Shown piece by piece: positions 19,797 to 32,539 of a stretch of DNA of 64,000 nt. The notes under the pieces were generated by a model. That model did no database searches, was not told the DNA's origin, and saw only the letters and a list, made by a program, of their open reading frames with translations. Position numbers and translations under genes: made by a program. This DNA comes from Ailanthus altissimus (lineage: Eukaryota; Streptophyta; Magnoliopsida; Sapindales; Simaroubaceae): contig OX327690.1 in the NCBI GenBank assembly GCA_946807835.1, forward strand, positions 13,798,501-13,862,500. The letters run 5' to 3'. Positions within the stretch are counted from its first letter, which is position 1. Each line of letters starts with the position of its first letter.

Positions 19797-22350
19797 AATA
19801 ATCAATTCTAATTCGACTATGTCCATCCACTATCTAAAGCTTAAATTCCTTGCTAGGGATGGAGTTAAAATCTTCTGAGGTGATAAAAAAAAAGAAGCTA
19901 TTATACGACCACATCCAAGAGAACCTTTTACACCACTACCATGGATTTGAAGGAAGAGAGCAAAGAAAAACAAACTCTAGAACTAGTAGAAGATCGGCTT
20001 TCGATACCTATCCACTCAAACTTCAAAAAAGGTCATGAAATGGGCTCACAATCGGAGGCAAAGATGAAGAAAAAGATAACTTATTTAATAAGAGAGTGAA
20101 TCGATATCTTTACTTAGACGCATAAAGACATGCTAGGGATAAACCTCAACCTCATTTCACATGCACTGGTCATCAATCTATTATTTAAGCTAATCAAACA
20201 AAAAAGAAGAATCTTTAACCAAAAAAGAAACAAAGTTATCACAACTGAAGTTGAGAAGCTCTTAGCAGTAGGATTTATCAAAGAAGTCCATTAACCCAAA
20301 TGGTTAGCCAATGTTGTTATGATTACAAACTCCAATGAGAAAAAGAGAATATGTATGGACTTTACACACCTGAATAAAGCCTATCTCTAAAATAATTTAC
20401 CTCTACCAAAGATCGACCAGTTAATAGATGCCATAGTCGAACACGCTTTCCTCAGCTTTATGGACATATTCTCAAGATACAATCAGATTAAAATGTTCTT
20501 GCTAGATTAAGAAAAAGAAATTTCATCACTTATTAAGGAACCTATTACTACAAGTACATGCCATTCATACTCAAGAACATAGGTGCCACTTGCCAAAGAC
20601 TTGTAAACAAGCTATTTAAGCCTCTAATTATGAAAAGCATGAAAGTCTACTTAGATGACATAATTGCTAAGTCTAAATGAGCAAAAAGTTATATAGATGA
20701 CATTAAAGAAACCTTTAAGACCCTAAGAAAACACAACATAAAGGTTAACCTAAAAAATGTGCATTCAATGTTGAATTAGGAAAATGTTTAGGTTTCCTAG
20801 TAAATTAAAGAGGAATTGAAGTTAATCTAGAAAAAGTTTGAGATGAAAGTCTCCAAGCACAGTTAAAGAGATATAGAGGGGCTTATAGGCTAGATAGTTG
20901 CTCTTAGCCAACTCATTTCCAAAGCAACTGACAAATGCTTTGACTTTTTCCAGACCATCAAGAGCATGGATAAAATAAGATGGACCCTGTAATGCGATGA
21001 GGATTTCCAAAATCTAAAAGGGTATTTAGCTCAATTGTTCCACCTCAATGAACTAAGAACATAGAACTAACTAATCTCATATTTAGGAGTCTCAGCTCAA
21101 GTAGTACATACAACACTAGTCAAAGAAGAATAAAATACATAAAGAGTAGTTTATTGCAATAGCAAGGAATTAATAGATCTTTAGACTCGTTATTTTTATC
21201 TGAGAAGTTAGCCCTAGCACTAGTATTAACCGAAAGAAAATTGAGGCCTTATTTTCAGGCCCATATAATAATCGTCCTAATAAATCAGCCTTTAAGATAG
21301 ATTTTTTATCCCCAAACCTTTGCAAAAACCTTGTCAAGTAGACAATTAAACTTAGTAAGTTTAACATACATTATAAACCAAAAATAGTCATTAAGGCCCA
21401 TACCCTTGCTAATTTCATTTTAAAATGTACACATTGGGATCAAGTGAAAGAAAACACTGAGTATGAAGAATCTCTGAGTGGCTAAGAAAACAAAAACCAC
21501 TCATACTTCTACTTGGAAAATTTTTATTGATGGGGCCTCAAACTTAAAAGGGCATGAGTTTGCCATAATTCTCATTAGTTCAGAAAGATATATACTTGAC
21601 TATGCAATCAGAATTTACTTCCCAACTACCAACAATGAGACCACATAGTCGCATAGCTTAAAATAGTTGAACAACAAATAAGCAATTTAAGAAGTTCATC
21701 ATCGAACAGATACCAAGAGAAGAAAATTATAAGAATAATATATTAGCATGCATAGCTTTAATAGAATAAGCTTGGATATCATAATCTTTTTCCCTATAAT
21801 TCATCTTTGAACCAAGCATAAAAGTAGAAAAAACCCAAAATTGCCATGCAAGTTAATCCAAGACCCAATTAGGTGGACTTAATTTAGGACTTCATAGAGA
21901 AATGAATTCCGCCATAAAACAACTAAATGGCACAATAGCTAAAGTATTGAGCAACATGTTACACTATCATCGACGGCATCCTCTGTTAAGAAGGTTATCC
22001 CTCCTTTACCTGAGATGCTAACACTTAATGAAGATGAAAACGTGCTTCAAATATGCATGAAGGAATATACAAAAACCATTCTAGAGTAGATGCTTTAGCC
22101 TAAAAAATATTTAGAATAGAGTACTACTAGCCCTTCATATTTAATGATGCAAATAAGCTAATTAGAAAGTGCAATGCATACTAAAAGTATGCCAACAATA
22201 TCCATGCACCACCTGAGAGTTTGAATATAGTAGACAGTCCCTAACCCTTTGCACAATTGGGGCTTGACCTGATCAAATCCTGCCCTATTAAAGAGGATCA
22301 CTATGTGGATCAAGGCCAAGTAATTAGCAATAGAAAAAAACAATAAGGGT
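19797..22350 (+). pseudogene. Ty3/gypsy (Tat-type) pol remnant, downstream half
   Basis: Continues the protease frame cut at 10445: LNNQF then HYLKLKFLARDGVK. An RT region follows at 20230-20760, with VEKLLAVGFIKEV, WLANVVMITNSNEKKRICMD, FMDIFSRYNQIKM, then a broken palm region, all interrupted by stops and frameshifts. RNase H-like sequence (YILDYAIR..FPTTNNE) occurs near 21540-21660. Beyond 21700 the match fades. The order and phrasing fit the Tat/Retand branch of Ty3/gypsy. No functional protein is possible. Confidence 0.65.
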
Positions 22351-22789
22351 ATTCTTCCTCAAAGTGAGTAACCTTTAGAAAATAAGTGTAGTCTATTCCT
22401 TGTTTCTTTAATCATTAGAAACCAACATTTTTTTTTTGTATTTCTTTTACAGATATTCAAGGTAGTTATGGTAATAAAAAACATGTCCGTCAAGAAAAGC
22501 CATTTTCTAATCCTTGTTCTTTTTGAGGGTTTGTTGGGAGCGTAACTAGTCGAGATCAATAAGACTAGACTACTACTCTTAATTATGGTCATTCTACCAC
22601 TCTTGGTTAAGGTCAAGGTGCTTTGAGAACTGTTACTCAAAGAACTCCTTCTGCAGAAAAGAAGGGGAAACGAATAGCTGACTTTCTTTAAATGGCTACT
22701 CGAAGACCTCTTTTTGTAGAAGAGAAAGGAACATGAACAGCTAACTCTCATAAACCAGATTTTAGTCTTAAACTGTTAATGGAAGATCC
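22351..22789. other. degenerate stretch, no gene seen
   Basis: A repeated half-phrase (tggctactcgaagacctcttt, and ctgttactcaaagaactcctt about 60 bp earlier) suggests an internal duplication. No ORF or element end is supported. Confidence 0.3.
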
Positions 22790-23109
22790 ATCCAATTAAG
22801 ATGTTTTTCATGAACTGGTTATAGGGAATGCCACAATTATGACTTCGAGCTACTTCTCTGCTAATTTTGAGGTAGATATGGACATCTGCTCCCATATTTT
22901 AAGGAAGTAGAGTGCTTAATTTGTCTTTGTCATATTTAGCAGATGTAGGATTGATATCCTTTCTCTACTTTCCATATATCCCTTATGATGTGATTAAGGT
23001 ATTTCTATAATCCCTTTATTTCATTTTTGTTAGACCTTTTTCTTAGTATAGAGCTATTCTTCTTTTTATTTCTTTAGATGGTGTATGGTTTATCACTCTA
23101 TCATAAAAG

Positions 23110-23715
23110 TTGTTCTTGAGGATCCATGATGGTATGAAACGTTCAAACCTCAAAAAAGGTTTGGCTAAAGCTAAGAAACAATATTGTCTTTAAGATAAAG
23201 TAATGAATTCTTTGGAGAAGAAACTTAATGAGATGCATGCTACAGAAGCGATGGCTAAGAGTTCAATTTCAAAACTTGAGTGCCTAGGCAAAGTTCAACA
23301 AGAAGAGGCTATTGAAGCCATTGGTTCTGCTAAGAGCAAAGTCTTTGAGTAGGGAAGGCAGAACAAGTATTTGCAAGGTCGGGTGGAATTTTTGAAGAAG
23401 CTTGTTGAGGCTCTCAAGGAAGAATGTACTCAAATGCATGTCAGGTCAAGGCGCATATTGATAGGGCTATTGATATCAATGGTGCTATTTTGCCTCAGGT
23501 GTCATGAAAAGATTCAAGACAGTGTTGCAAATTTTAAGAAACACTACCATGATATTAACCTTCAATGGTTGGACAGTGTGCTATGTGTCTCAAATGATAA
23601 AGATGATTCTGAAGATGGAGACTCATCAGACGCCTATAGTGACCAAGCTCTCTCTCATTCTTTACTCTTCTTTTGTACTTCCTTTTTATTTTCTTTTTTA
23701 CATTTTTTATTTTAA
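23110..23715 (+). pseudogene. remnant of a coiled-coil protein, probably a Tat-element extra ORF
   Basis: Frames with two or more stops encode Lys/Glu-rich helical sequence (SLEKKLNEMHATEAMAKSS, then a longer open part from 23371 with LKKLVEALKEECTQMH and FKKHYHDINLQWLDSVL) and an acidic end, DDSEDGDSSDAYSD. Long coiled coils with a similar ending are often annotated as gypsy-type transposon domain proteins of Tat elements. That match is from general knowledge and is not certain. It is not an intact gene. Confidence 0.4.
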
Positions 23716-23949
23716 CTGAGAATAGTCCTTTTTAAGATAATGGGTCATTTTATGACCATGGACGTTTTAATAAAGATAATAGAACTTTTATTACTAACAT
23801 AGTTTTAAAAGGTACAACAATATATGTATGTATAATATTTCTTTAGAGTTTAGCAATTTATAGTTTCCTGAAAACTCTTCCATCAATGTGTTCAAGTTCA
23901 TATGCAACTAGTCGACTTCTATTTATTGGGTTCCTTGTATTTGGTATAA

Positions 23950-24716
23950 TCTTTCTTAGGATTAGATCTCATTCTTGGAATTCTCGAGCTCGAACACGTT
24001 TGCTATAGTATTAAGAAAACTTCTATTGATAGGCAGCAGTTCAAATTTTGGCTATATCCCTCTTCTATTTGATAAAGTCTAGGCTTTCTCTAGCGAGCTC
24101 TTTATTTTTTTCTCTTTGTCAAAATTTTGCATAGCCAGAGGCTAGGGTGAAAGTTGTTTGTCCTATGGCTGTTTTACTAGTTGTTCAAAGAGCCCACAGG
24201 TCTTTGGATAACTCATCAACCAGAGCTCCTTTCTTCTTGGTTATTTATTATTATTTTATTTTTTTGAGTAACTTATTGATGAGTTTGTTGGAGGACACAA
24301 CCTGTCCATTCATCTTTGGATAAGCTAGTGAGGTGAACAGAAGGTGAATTTAGAGCTACTTATAGAAATCTTTGAAATTCTTATTGTCAAGCTATTTGTC
24401 ATGGTCTGTAATGATGGTATGGGGCATTGTAAATTTGCAAACTAGACTTTTTTGACACAAAGTCTTTAGTTCTTTTTGATATGATGTTTCCTAGTGGCTT
24501 ACCTACTATCCACTTAGTGAAATATTCTATGTGACAACTACATATTTGGTTGAAACTCTTCTATAGGATAAAAGGGTCGATTAGGTCGAGCCTTTATTAT
24601 ACAAAGAGTCAAGGACTATTCATTATCCTCAATTTTTCTAATGAAGCATGGATGTTATTACCTTGCTTTTTGGCATGCATTACATTTTCTAACTAGTACC
24701 ATCTTGGCAAAGTTTT
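23950..24716 (-). pseudogene. Tat-type integrase remnant
   Basis: On the minus strand, in order: a zinc-binding end (VRKCNACQKA, near 24690), YFTKWIVSKPLG (near 24510), NKLINKLLKKN (near 24250) and an integrase C-terminal part (ALVDELSKDLWAL, near 24200). Multiple stops and frameshifts are present. It pairs with the RNase H remnant at 28105-28560 on the same strand. The two are separated by inserted LTR sequence. Confidence 0.6.
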
Positions 24717-26179
24717 CCCTATTTTTCAAACATACCCAAACCTTCAACTCAAATAATCAACACTTCTATATGCTTTATGCTTGCACCCATACTTCTAAAC
24801 TTTTCATTTCTTTTCCACAGTACAAAAAAACCATCATTAATTACATCTATGTAACCCATCCACCTATAAGTTCTAGGAGTCTAAGGAAACATTAACAACA
24901 TTTATAATATTGAATATCTAAATAGTATAATTACATATGCAAAATCAAATATTCCTATACAAATGTACCAATTCAAAAGTAACGACTTCTCACCCTATCA
25001 CCCAGCTTATCTTCTAATATTAACTCCATTGAGCTAATTAGTTCTTGCAATTTCCTAATGGACAGTAGTAAAATTATGGTGAGTCGTGTGACTCAATGAG
25101 TGTATATAGTTTTAGAAATTAAAATAGTTTTTAAGCCATATGATATACCTATAAATATATCATTTTCATAAATAATATTTCTCTTACCTTTCTTTATGTA
25201 AAATAAAGTACATAAATTCATCTTTAATTAAGACATAAAATCACTATATAAAATTACTTAATATAAAAATATAGTTTTTGATCTCTATGTACAAATAATA
25301 GTTGAAATTATGAATTATATAAACTATCATAAAATCATGTATGATATTAATATCATATACTATATATACATAGAAAATCACACTAAACTAATACCCAAGG
25401 GAAATTTAGTTGTACCAAAAATACTCATTGGGCAAAGCATTAGACGTACTCATTTTTATCTCATCTTATATTCTCGCCTTACACATGCGCATAGTAAAAT
25501 GGCTCCTAAAGAGTAAAGTGCCCATCACACAGCTTAAAGTCTATGTATGTGTACAGATGGGTCTTAAAGGCCTAAATTCCATATCTCTATTTGAAGAGTA
25601 ATGTTATAGTTTAGTGGTTTCAAAACCATCTCATTTCAAGGATCTCATATCTTGTATTTTAATCTTATACATCATTTATACATATTTCTATCATAATATA
25701 CTATCATGGATCATAATTATTCTAATTACAAAATCTTTATATTTAACATAATTACAAAACAATATTTAGTAATTTCTAAACATAATTTTTCGCATATATT
25801 TCTACTAACTACAATATTTTTACACTTAACAAAATCATAAACATGCTAATATATATTCTAAAATTATAATAAATTAATTACAATATTTATTAATCTAAAA
25901 ATAAATCATTGATAAACTAAATATAACAAAGTAAAATTAAATCATAAAACTGATGAATTGAAACATATATATATACACTGGAATTCACTTACATAAAACA
26001 TAACATTAAAAATTGAACCATTTACATAAAACTGTTAATAAAGAAAATATAATTTATAAAATAAAACCTCACAAAGGTCTGCTAATCTTGAGTTGAATTT
26101 GAAATATAATGTCTACCAACTACTAGTACTCCTCTAAAATATTGAAAATAATTTTCATCTCATAAATATATTTCCTATG

Positions 26180-26510
26180 AATTTTCCTTCTCTCTCTCTC
26201 TCTGGGCTCTTGCTTTTCTTCTTTATTTTTTCCTTTCTCTTTCTTTCTCAATCTTCTTCTTTCTATTTTTTTCCTTCTTCTCCTCTCTCCCATTTCTTTT
26301 TTTTTTTTACTTTTCTCTCTTCCTTTCTCTCTCTTTCCCTTCTTTTCTTCTCTCTCAATTTCTTCTCTTTTGTCTCTCTTTCTTTTTCTCCGTCTCTTTT
26401 TACTTCCTCTTCTCTCCCATTTTTTCTTTTCTTCCTTTTTCTTGTCTCTCTTTTTCTTTTATTTTTTTTTCTTCTCTTTCTTCTTCTTCTTCTCTTACGA
26501 ATCAAATCAA
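26180..26510. repeat. long polypyrimidine (CT) tract
   Basis: About 330 bp in which purines are nearly absent from the plus strand, with ttctt, tctctc and T-runs. Low-complexity frames on both strands (Ser/Leu/Phe on plus, Arg/Lys/Glu on minus) stay open for this reason and are not genes. The position fits the CT-rich part of the surrounding LTR. Confidence 0.8.
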
Positions 26511-26567
26511 AAAGAAAACAAAATGCCCCCCATTTATTTTTTTCTACCAATGAATCTCACTGGTCCC

Positions 26568-27981
26568 TGATGCGATATTTTTATATCTTAAAATTAAGTG
26601 CAAGTATACATTATCGTATGCAAGTATAAAGTTACTAAATAAGTCGGATGTCAAACCCACAAGGATAATTTCTTCTTTTTAATCAATTACTAAAATTATG
26701 TCTTCCTAATAATTATTCAGAAAAATAAAAATCTAAGAATTAATGTAGAAAATATAAAAATAAAAATACAATGCAGAGAAAATTAGGTGATAGCAATATA
26801 GAGAAAATCTAGGATTAATACCATCCCTCAATATGCTTTCTAATGATTAATCTTCTAATATTTAACTCCCTTAGTCATTGTTATAGATCAAGACACTAAT
26901 GTATTCATAAGCCTCTTCCAAGATCATGCAAGTATACCTTAATTTACCAAATACCTATATTCCTATGGTACTTGTAATAAATTAAGATTAGGTCTTATTG
27001 ATCATACATGCCAATTAGGTATATTCCTATCCTAAATTGAAACTTGCATATGCAACATTAAATGTTACTCTACAATCATGCATCAAATTACCTAGGTCTA
27101 AATATTATAATTTCTCTTCCGAGTTTATCAATAATATTATCAACTTATTCACCATATATTGGCCAGATATATTGAAGCATTAAGATCAAGTAATTTGAAT
27201 ATCAAAGAACTAAGTTTATTAAATATTAAAAAGATATGGCAATTAAAACATATATTGAGTTCAAGTATTAACCTTAAAAAATAATTTTAGCTCATGGCTA
27301 CAAGAGAACAGCAATAAAAATAATAATAAATCATGATACAAGTAATTGCGTCGAATTGCTCTTAATTGCGCTGCCTAAGAACTCTTGATGTCGAAGAACG
27401 CCTTAAATCTCTCTCTAAAGTTGCTTTAATTAAACTCCTATTGCTCTATAAGACTCGTGCTCTATATTTTTGTTACTCTTGAATTGCTCTAGGTTGCTCT
27501 AGGTTAATCTAGGTTGATTCCTCAAGTGCTGGGAACGAGTGGCTTTTTATAGGGATTGTCTGAGCTTGAAAATCTCAATTCTCGTCGGACTAGGACTCGC
27601 GCTACCGCTGTGGCGCTATGCAGTTGTCACTGGGGTGATACTTGAAAAAGGCTTCACCGCTAAAGCGGTGGATTGATGGCGCTGACATGATGAAGGTTTG
27701 GCACTGGGGCGTCAGATGCGACTTAACCAAGTTATTTTTCTAATTTTAATCACAGTTCCAAAGCTGGGGCGGTAATCCTCGTGGCGCTGGGGCGATGGAC
27801 GCATACTTTGAAAAGTTTATATTTTAGTCCCTATTTTTGCTCCTTTTGCATCCTTTCTTTACATTTCAATCAAGTCCCTATAAATAACAATAATACACAT
27901 AAATAGCCATCTATTCTCATAAATCAATAAAATATCAAAATAAAAACATAAAAAAAATATATGACAAATTTGCCCTTATCA
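26568..27981 (-). mobile_element. solo LTR of a Tat/Athila-type element (family B, copy 2)
   Basis: Bounded by TGATGCGATA and GCCCTTATCA, 1414 bp, aligning throughout with 8180-9568. It has a minus-strand TATA (ctataaaaagcc near 27545-27556), with an array of ctggggcg boxes beyond it at 27600-27800. Flanks gtccc and atcct are only partly alike, consistent with an old insertion. Confidence 0.75.
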
Positions 27982-28104
27982 ATCCTATAACTTTATAGAT
28001 AAAAATATATATAATATATATAATAATTCTATTAGCCCACATAATAATAATATTAGTATTGGCCCTATATCTAATAATTAAATAAAGTTAAAAATAATGG
28101 GTGT

Positions 28105-28560
28105 TATATATCTACCTTGCAATTTGCCTCTCTTGGTATCTATTGGATAACCATTTCCACGAATTGCATCTTTGCTTTCTCAACCATCTTAAGGTATGCA
28201 GCCATGTGGTCTCCTCAAGCTTCTTACCCTTTATTTACTTGGTTAATAACTAGTTATAAATCACTTTTAACAAGGACTCCCCTAGCGATGATTGCTCGTT
28301 CAACTTGTAATCCAATAAGAAGGGCTTCGTATTTGGCTACATTGTTAGTGGCAGTGAAATCGAATCTGATTGCGCAGCTAAGTTCTTCCCCTTCTAGGTT
28401 GACAAGAATTACAGTAGTCCCATAATCTTTAGAGTTTGAAGCTCTAAAATAAAGATTGTCCAAGTAGGAGTTAAGGAGGGTTTCTTGATTAATGCATTTT
28501 AGGGATTCTTTACACTTAGTGTCCTCTTCGACTTGTCTCTGTATGTATATTTTGCAATAA
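28105..28560 (-). pseudogene. Tat-type RNase H remnant
   Basis: The minus strand reads LYFRASNSKDYGTTVILVNL, then GEELSCAIRFDFTATNNVAK and YEALLIGLQVERAIIARGVL, matching the second RNase H of Tat-type elements (VDGSSN...GVILV, NNVAEYEALI). KAYAFTNFIAKYT lies upstream at about 28510-28560. The catalytic Asp of the first motif and the Glu of AEYEA are replaced. It ends at the family D LTR at 28619. Confidence 0.65.
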
Positions 28561-28618
28561 AATTTGTGAAGGCATATGCCTTAGTACCCACTCTTAGTGT
28601 ATATAGTATGTTGAACTT

Positions 28619-30589
28619 GTTGGAAATTAGGGTTTATGAGAATGGGCGTGGTTAGTGAAATACAAATGGATTCCACACGCAGCATGCAGCGAAGAAATAA
28701 AAATACATTTACAAACCATATTTCTTTAAAGATAATTCTATTACAATAAATATACCTTATGTAGTTAGACAACTGGAATATGGGGTCTCACCTTAAAGTG
28801 TTCCTGTGAATAATTCTATATCTTAACTATAGTGAGTTAAGACTTTATAATGGTAGCTTAGATTTACTATATTTATTTTGGTGTATTAGGCTTAACACTT
28901 AAGTCATTTCTCTCACTCTCTTAGCTTCTTACTCACTTGGTTTTTGAACAAGAACAATTCTCTCTCAAGTATTAAATATGGTCGAATCATTTCCTTAGCC
29001 AAATGCACCATGTTTTTTTATTCGTTAGCCAAATTCATATATTTTGCCTTTTTGAAATGGACTAATGTCTATAAATTAAACCAAACCATGACAAGTGACT
29101 AATTCTTAGTTTGCTTTCTAGACAAGTGCCCTATACTTGTCAAACATTAGGCAACGCTTAATTTCTTTTCAAGATAAATGTCCCTACACTTGTCAAACAT
29201 TAGGCAAAGCTTATTCTTTAAGGCTTAGTGATGATTTGACATGTGTCATATTTTAATGCTTAGAATTCGACATGTATCCATTCTAAGAGGTGCTTAAACC
29301 AAACCTTGTTTATCTAAAATTTTCTCAGATCGAACTCTTTGACCCTATCTGCTATCCTATTACTCAACAGGTATATTTTATATTGTGAAACTCTCTAGGT
29401 TTACACTCATTAGTCTTATGAAACACTTCTATAAGTCCATAAACACTGCCCACTCATATATTACGAAAATAATAAAATAGTACATTGAACCATACAGGTT
29501 GAGGTTAACCATATTTGTATAGTATCTCAATTAGGTATATCCTAGAAGAGCAAAGACATAAACCTTCACTGTCAAATATTTGCTCCATTAGGAACTTAAC
29601 TCCAGTTAAATATTTTGATAAAAATATCAATAAACTCCTTTGTTATATTATTTTATCTTAGGAAATCTCTTTTTCAGAGTTAATGCTTTTGGCCATATGA
29701 CTTTTTAAAATATAATTTTAAGGCATTAGAATAAATAGCCTACCTATAGAAGTTGACGGATCCTATATCTATACACACAAGACTCCATGAGTATTAGACT
29801 ATAATCAACGACACCCAAAGACAGATCACAAAAGATCTCTGACATGTGTGGAATTAAAGCATAGTGGTAACTCTCAAGTCCACCATGGCACTCAGGTCAA
29901 AGGACCATAAATACTACTTAAGTCAAGAAAACTATATATTGACAACTTTATGGGATGTTTATTAGAGGTTCTCATGAGTCTATTCAATACTCAATCCTTA
30001 CTGAACACCTACATCCCTAAATGAGCTTCTACTAAACTCACGATCTACTGAAACTAATCATCTGAATAATCTAAATATAGATATACAATGATCTATTATA
30101 AGGTTTACCAAATGAGCCGTGTCTGTAAACATTTATTAAGAACTGTGTTTTTGAGAATATACTACATAATGACATTTCTTAGTGCCACTTGCAATTATGT
30201 CAATATAATAAGTAATCTCGGGTCATTGTCATATTTTAGACAAGACTTTAACTCTTAGAATTACTAACTCTTAGTCCTAATCTAAAAGTCTTTAAATCAG
30301 ATCTAAACTCCTTTAGATCTACAATGTCTAAAAAGGAACAAGATTATTACCATATTATAAACTAATAATTTATACAAATGTGTACTATATTTAACAAGAA
30401 ATATATAATCAGATGTAAACTTTCTATCATCCAGATTATAGTAGATCAGTATATCCTTTCCTCCATAAGTCATTCTTTCTATAAATCATAAACTTATCAT
30501 TTATACATTTAAGGATTTCAGAATATATTTCACGACCATCTAATGGTCATTTTTTGGATTAGACTAATACCAGTTCCTAACACTTACAA
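28619..30589 (-). mobile_element. copia LTR (family D, copy 2), probably the 3' LTR of a truncated element
   Basis: Begins TGTTGGAAATTAGG and ends TTCCTAACA, so the ends are inverted copies. It aligns with 1-235 plus 3093-4203. Immediately to its right (30590-30618), the minus strand encodes YKTRPDIS, a copia RT/RNase H junction motif. The matching upstream RT lies at 55180-55560, across the inserted element at 30619-55179. Most of RNase H is missing, so the copia element is internally deleted. Confidence 0.6.
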
Positions 30590-32539
30590 TCATACTGATG
30601 TCTGGTCTTGTACATAACTATTAGGGTTGGTGCTTATATGTCATCCCTGAATGTACATATACTTGTTATTTATACAAGTGTACAATCTCATTAAATTGCT
30701 AATGCCTATTTATATGTTACCATGTAATGTAACAATATAGACATTGTATGATCTGAAGGAGTTCAGATTTGATCTAAAAGAATTTAGATCAGGGCCTACA
30801 GTTGGCCATACTAAGAAATATAAAGTTTAAGAGTAAGAACAACTAAGTGTTAGCTGGTTATAATACTTAGTGAAGATCCAAGAGTCAGAGCCTTATATGT
30901 AACATAAACCCGAGAATATACTAGTAACTGCAAAGTTGCATGAATTACAATCAAGTGCTAGAAAATGCCAGTTGTATAAGTATGTTCTTGAATATTATCC
31001 CTGATCTATTGCTGTCGAGGCAGGTCTATCGATGTATAGCTTTAGTTTTTAGTTGACCGTGAGTTTAGAGCTCGTATTGGCATATAGGTATCCAGATCCA
31101 GTTAGGACTAGATATGGGACAGACTCATGAGGACCTCTAATAGACATCTTATATAAACCGTCAAATGAGGGTCCTCTCGAGTTGAGTAGTATACGTGGTC
31201 TTTTAACCTGAGTGCCATAGTGGGCTTATAAGTAATCCATTATACTTTAGTTCTACGCATATCATAGACTTTTCATGGTGTGACCAATGGGTATCATTGG
31301 GTATGGTGTGATGCTTATGGTGTATGATGTATACAGATATGAGATCCGTCAGTTTGCATAAGGAGTTAGATATCTAAATGCTTTGAGACTATATCTCATA
31401 AAGTCTTATGACTACAAGCAATTAATCCAGGGCAATGAGTTTACGTATATTTTTCATTGAGATACAAGTCTGGAAATAGGATATGGATGAGCACATGAGA
31501 ATTTGACGGTTATAATCTATATCCCTGTACATCCAACATATCATGACGAAAGAACTATATGTATGCGTTATCACCTCAGCTTGTATGGTTCGATGCGTTG
31601 ATTTATAATGTCCATGACGTGTGCATGGGGCATTGTTCATGAACTATGGAATAGTTCCATTTGACGAATCAAGCATAGACCTAGGGAGTCCCATGATATG
31701 AAATCTACTCGTTGTGCACTAAAGCAGCGTACTTAATTAAATTGTTCAGTCCAGTAATATCTAGCACTATCACAAAAATCCACACGTATCCGTATTTAAG
31801 TGTTAAATACAATAAGTAGTTAAAAATTATTATTTATTAATTGTATCATAACAAGTGACGCATTGTGGGCCCTCTGTTGAGTTTACCAAAGTGTGTAGTT
31901 TGACGAGTTCCACTGGGAGTATACTTGGTAACTATTTAAGAAAAGCAAAATGGTAATTCCGCACTATGATTATTTAATTGTCAAATAATTAAAAATATCT
32001 CATTACAATATATTATTTTATAATATTGAATTATTTAATAATATTGAATTATTTAATAATATTATATATTAATGCATGCTAGTTGTCATGCATTAATATA
32101 TATAATATTATTTTATTATAATGTTATTAAAATTAAACTTGGTGGCCAAGTTTAATTTTTTTATTATTATAATATTATTATTTTAATATAATTTTGACAT
32201 ATATATATATGTGTGTGTGTGTGTGGAACGCTTGAAGCCGAGATGATTTGCTTCATTTTATATAGTGCTAGCAAAATGACCCGTGGATATTTAAACCCAT
32301 GGGTATCTGACCCATTTGGGGTAGGTAATCGGGTAAATGTGTTAACAAAATTTAAATTGGGTTGGGTAAAAATTTATTCAAATTATTTGAGTTAAATTCG
32401 GATAGAATTATAAATCTCCAACCCAACTCAAATACCCAACATATATATACCATAACCCAATACAGTTGAGACTTGAGAGTAAATTCCCAATTTCTCATCC
32501 CTAAAAGACTGCAACGAATCAATCTCAGTTTCTTCAAAT

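Larger units (their letters stand above)
24717..28098 (-). mobile_element. probable chromovirus-type LTR inserted in the Tat remnant (contains a later solo LTR)
   Basis: This block separates the integrase and RNase H remnants of one Tat element. Its right end, gggtgttata at 28089-28098, is the inverse of TATAACACCC, close to the TGTAACACCC start common in Tekay/Del-type LTRs. It includes the gtgactcaatgagtgtatatag phrase (25090) and a CT-rich tract, as in family C LTRs. The left boundary is not fixed precisely and no TSD was confirmed. Sequence 26568-27981 was inserted into it later. Confidence 0.4.

Noticed and set aside
23371..23715. 114-codon ORF as a real host gene
   Set aside because: It continues a longer broken coiled-coil frame upstream of a stop and is flanked by Tat-type remnants, so it is more likely retroelement debris.
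26177..26629. 150-codon plus-strand ORF rich in Ser, Leu and Phe, with an Arg/Lys/Glu ORF opposite
   Set aside because: Both are open only because the tract is nearly pure CT. They are low-complexity artefacts.
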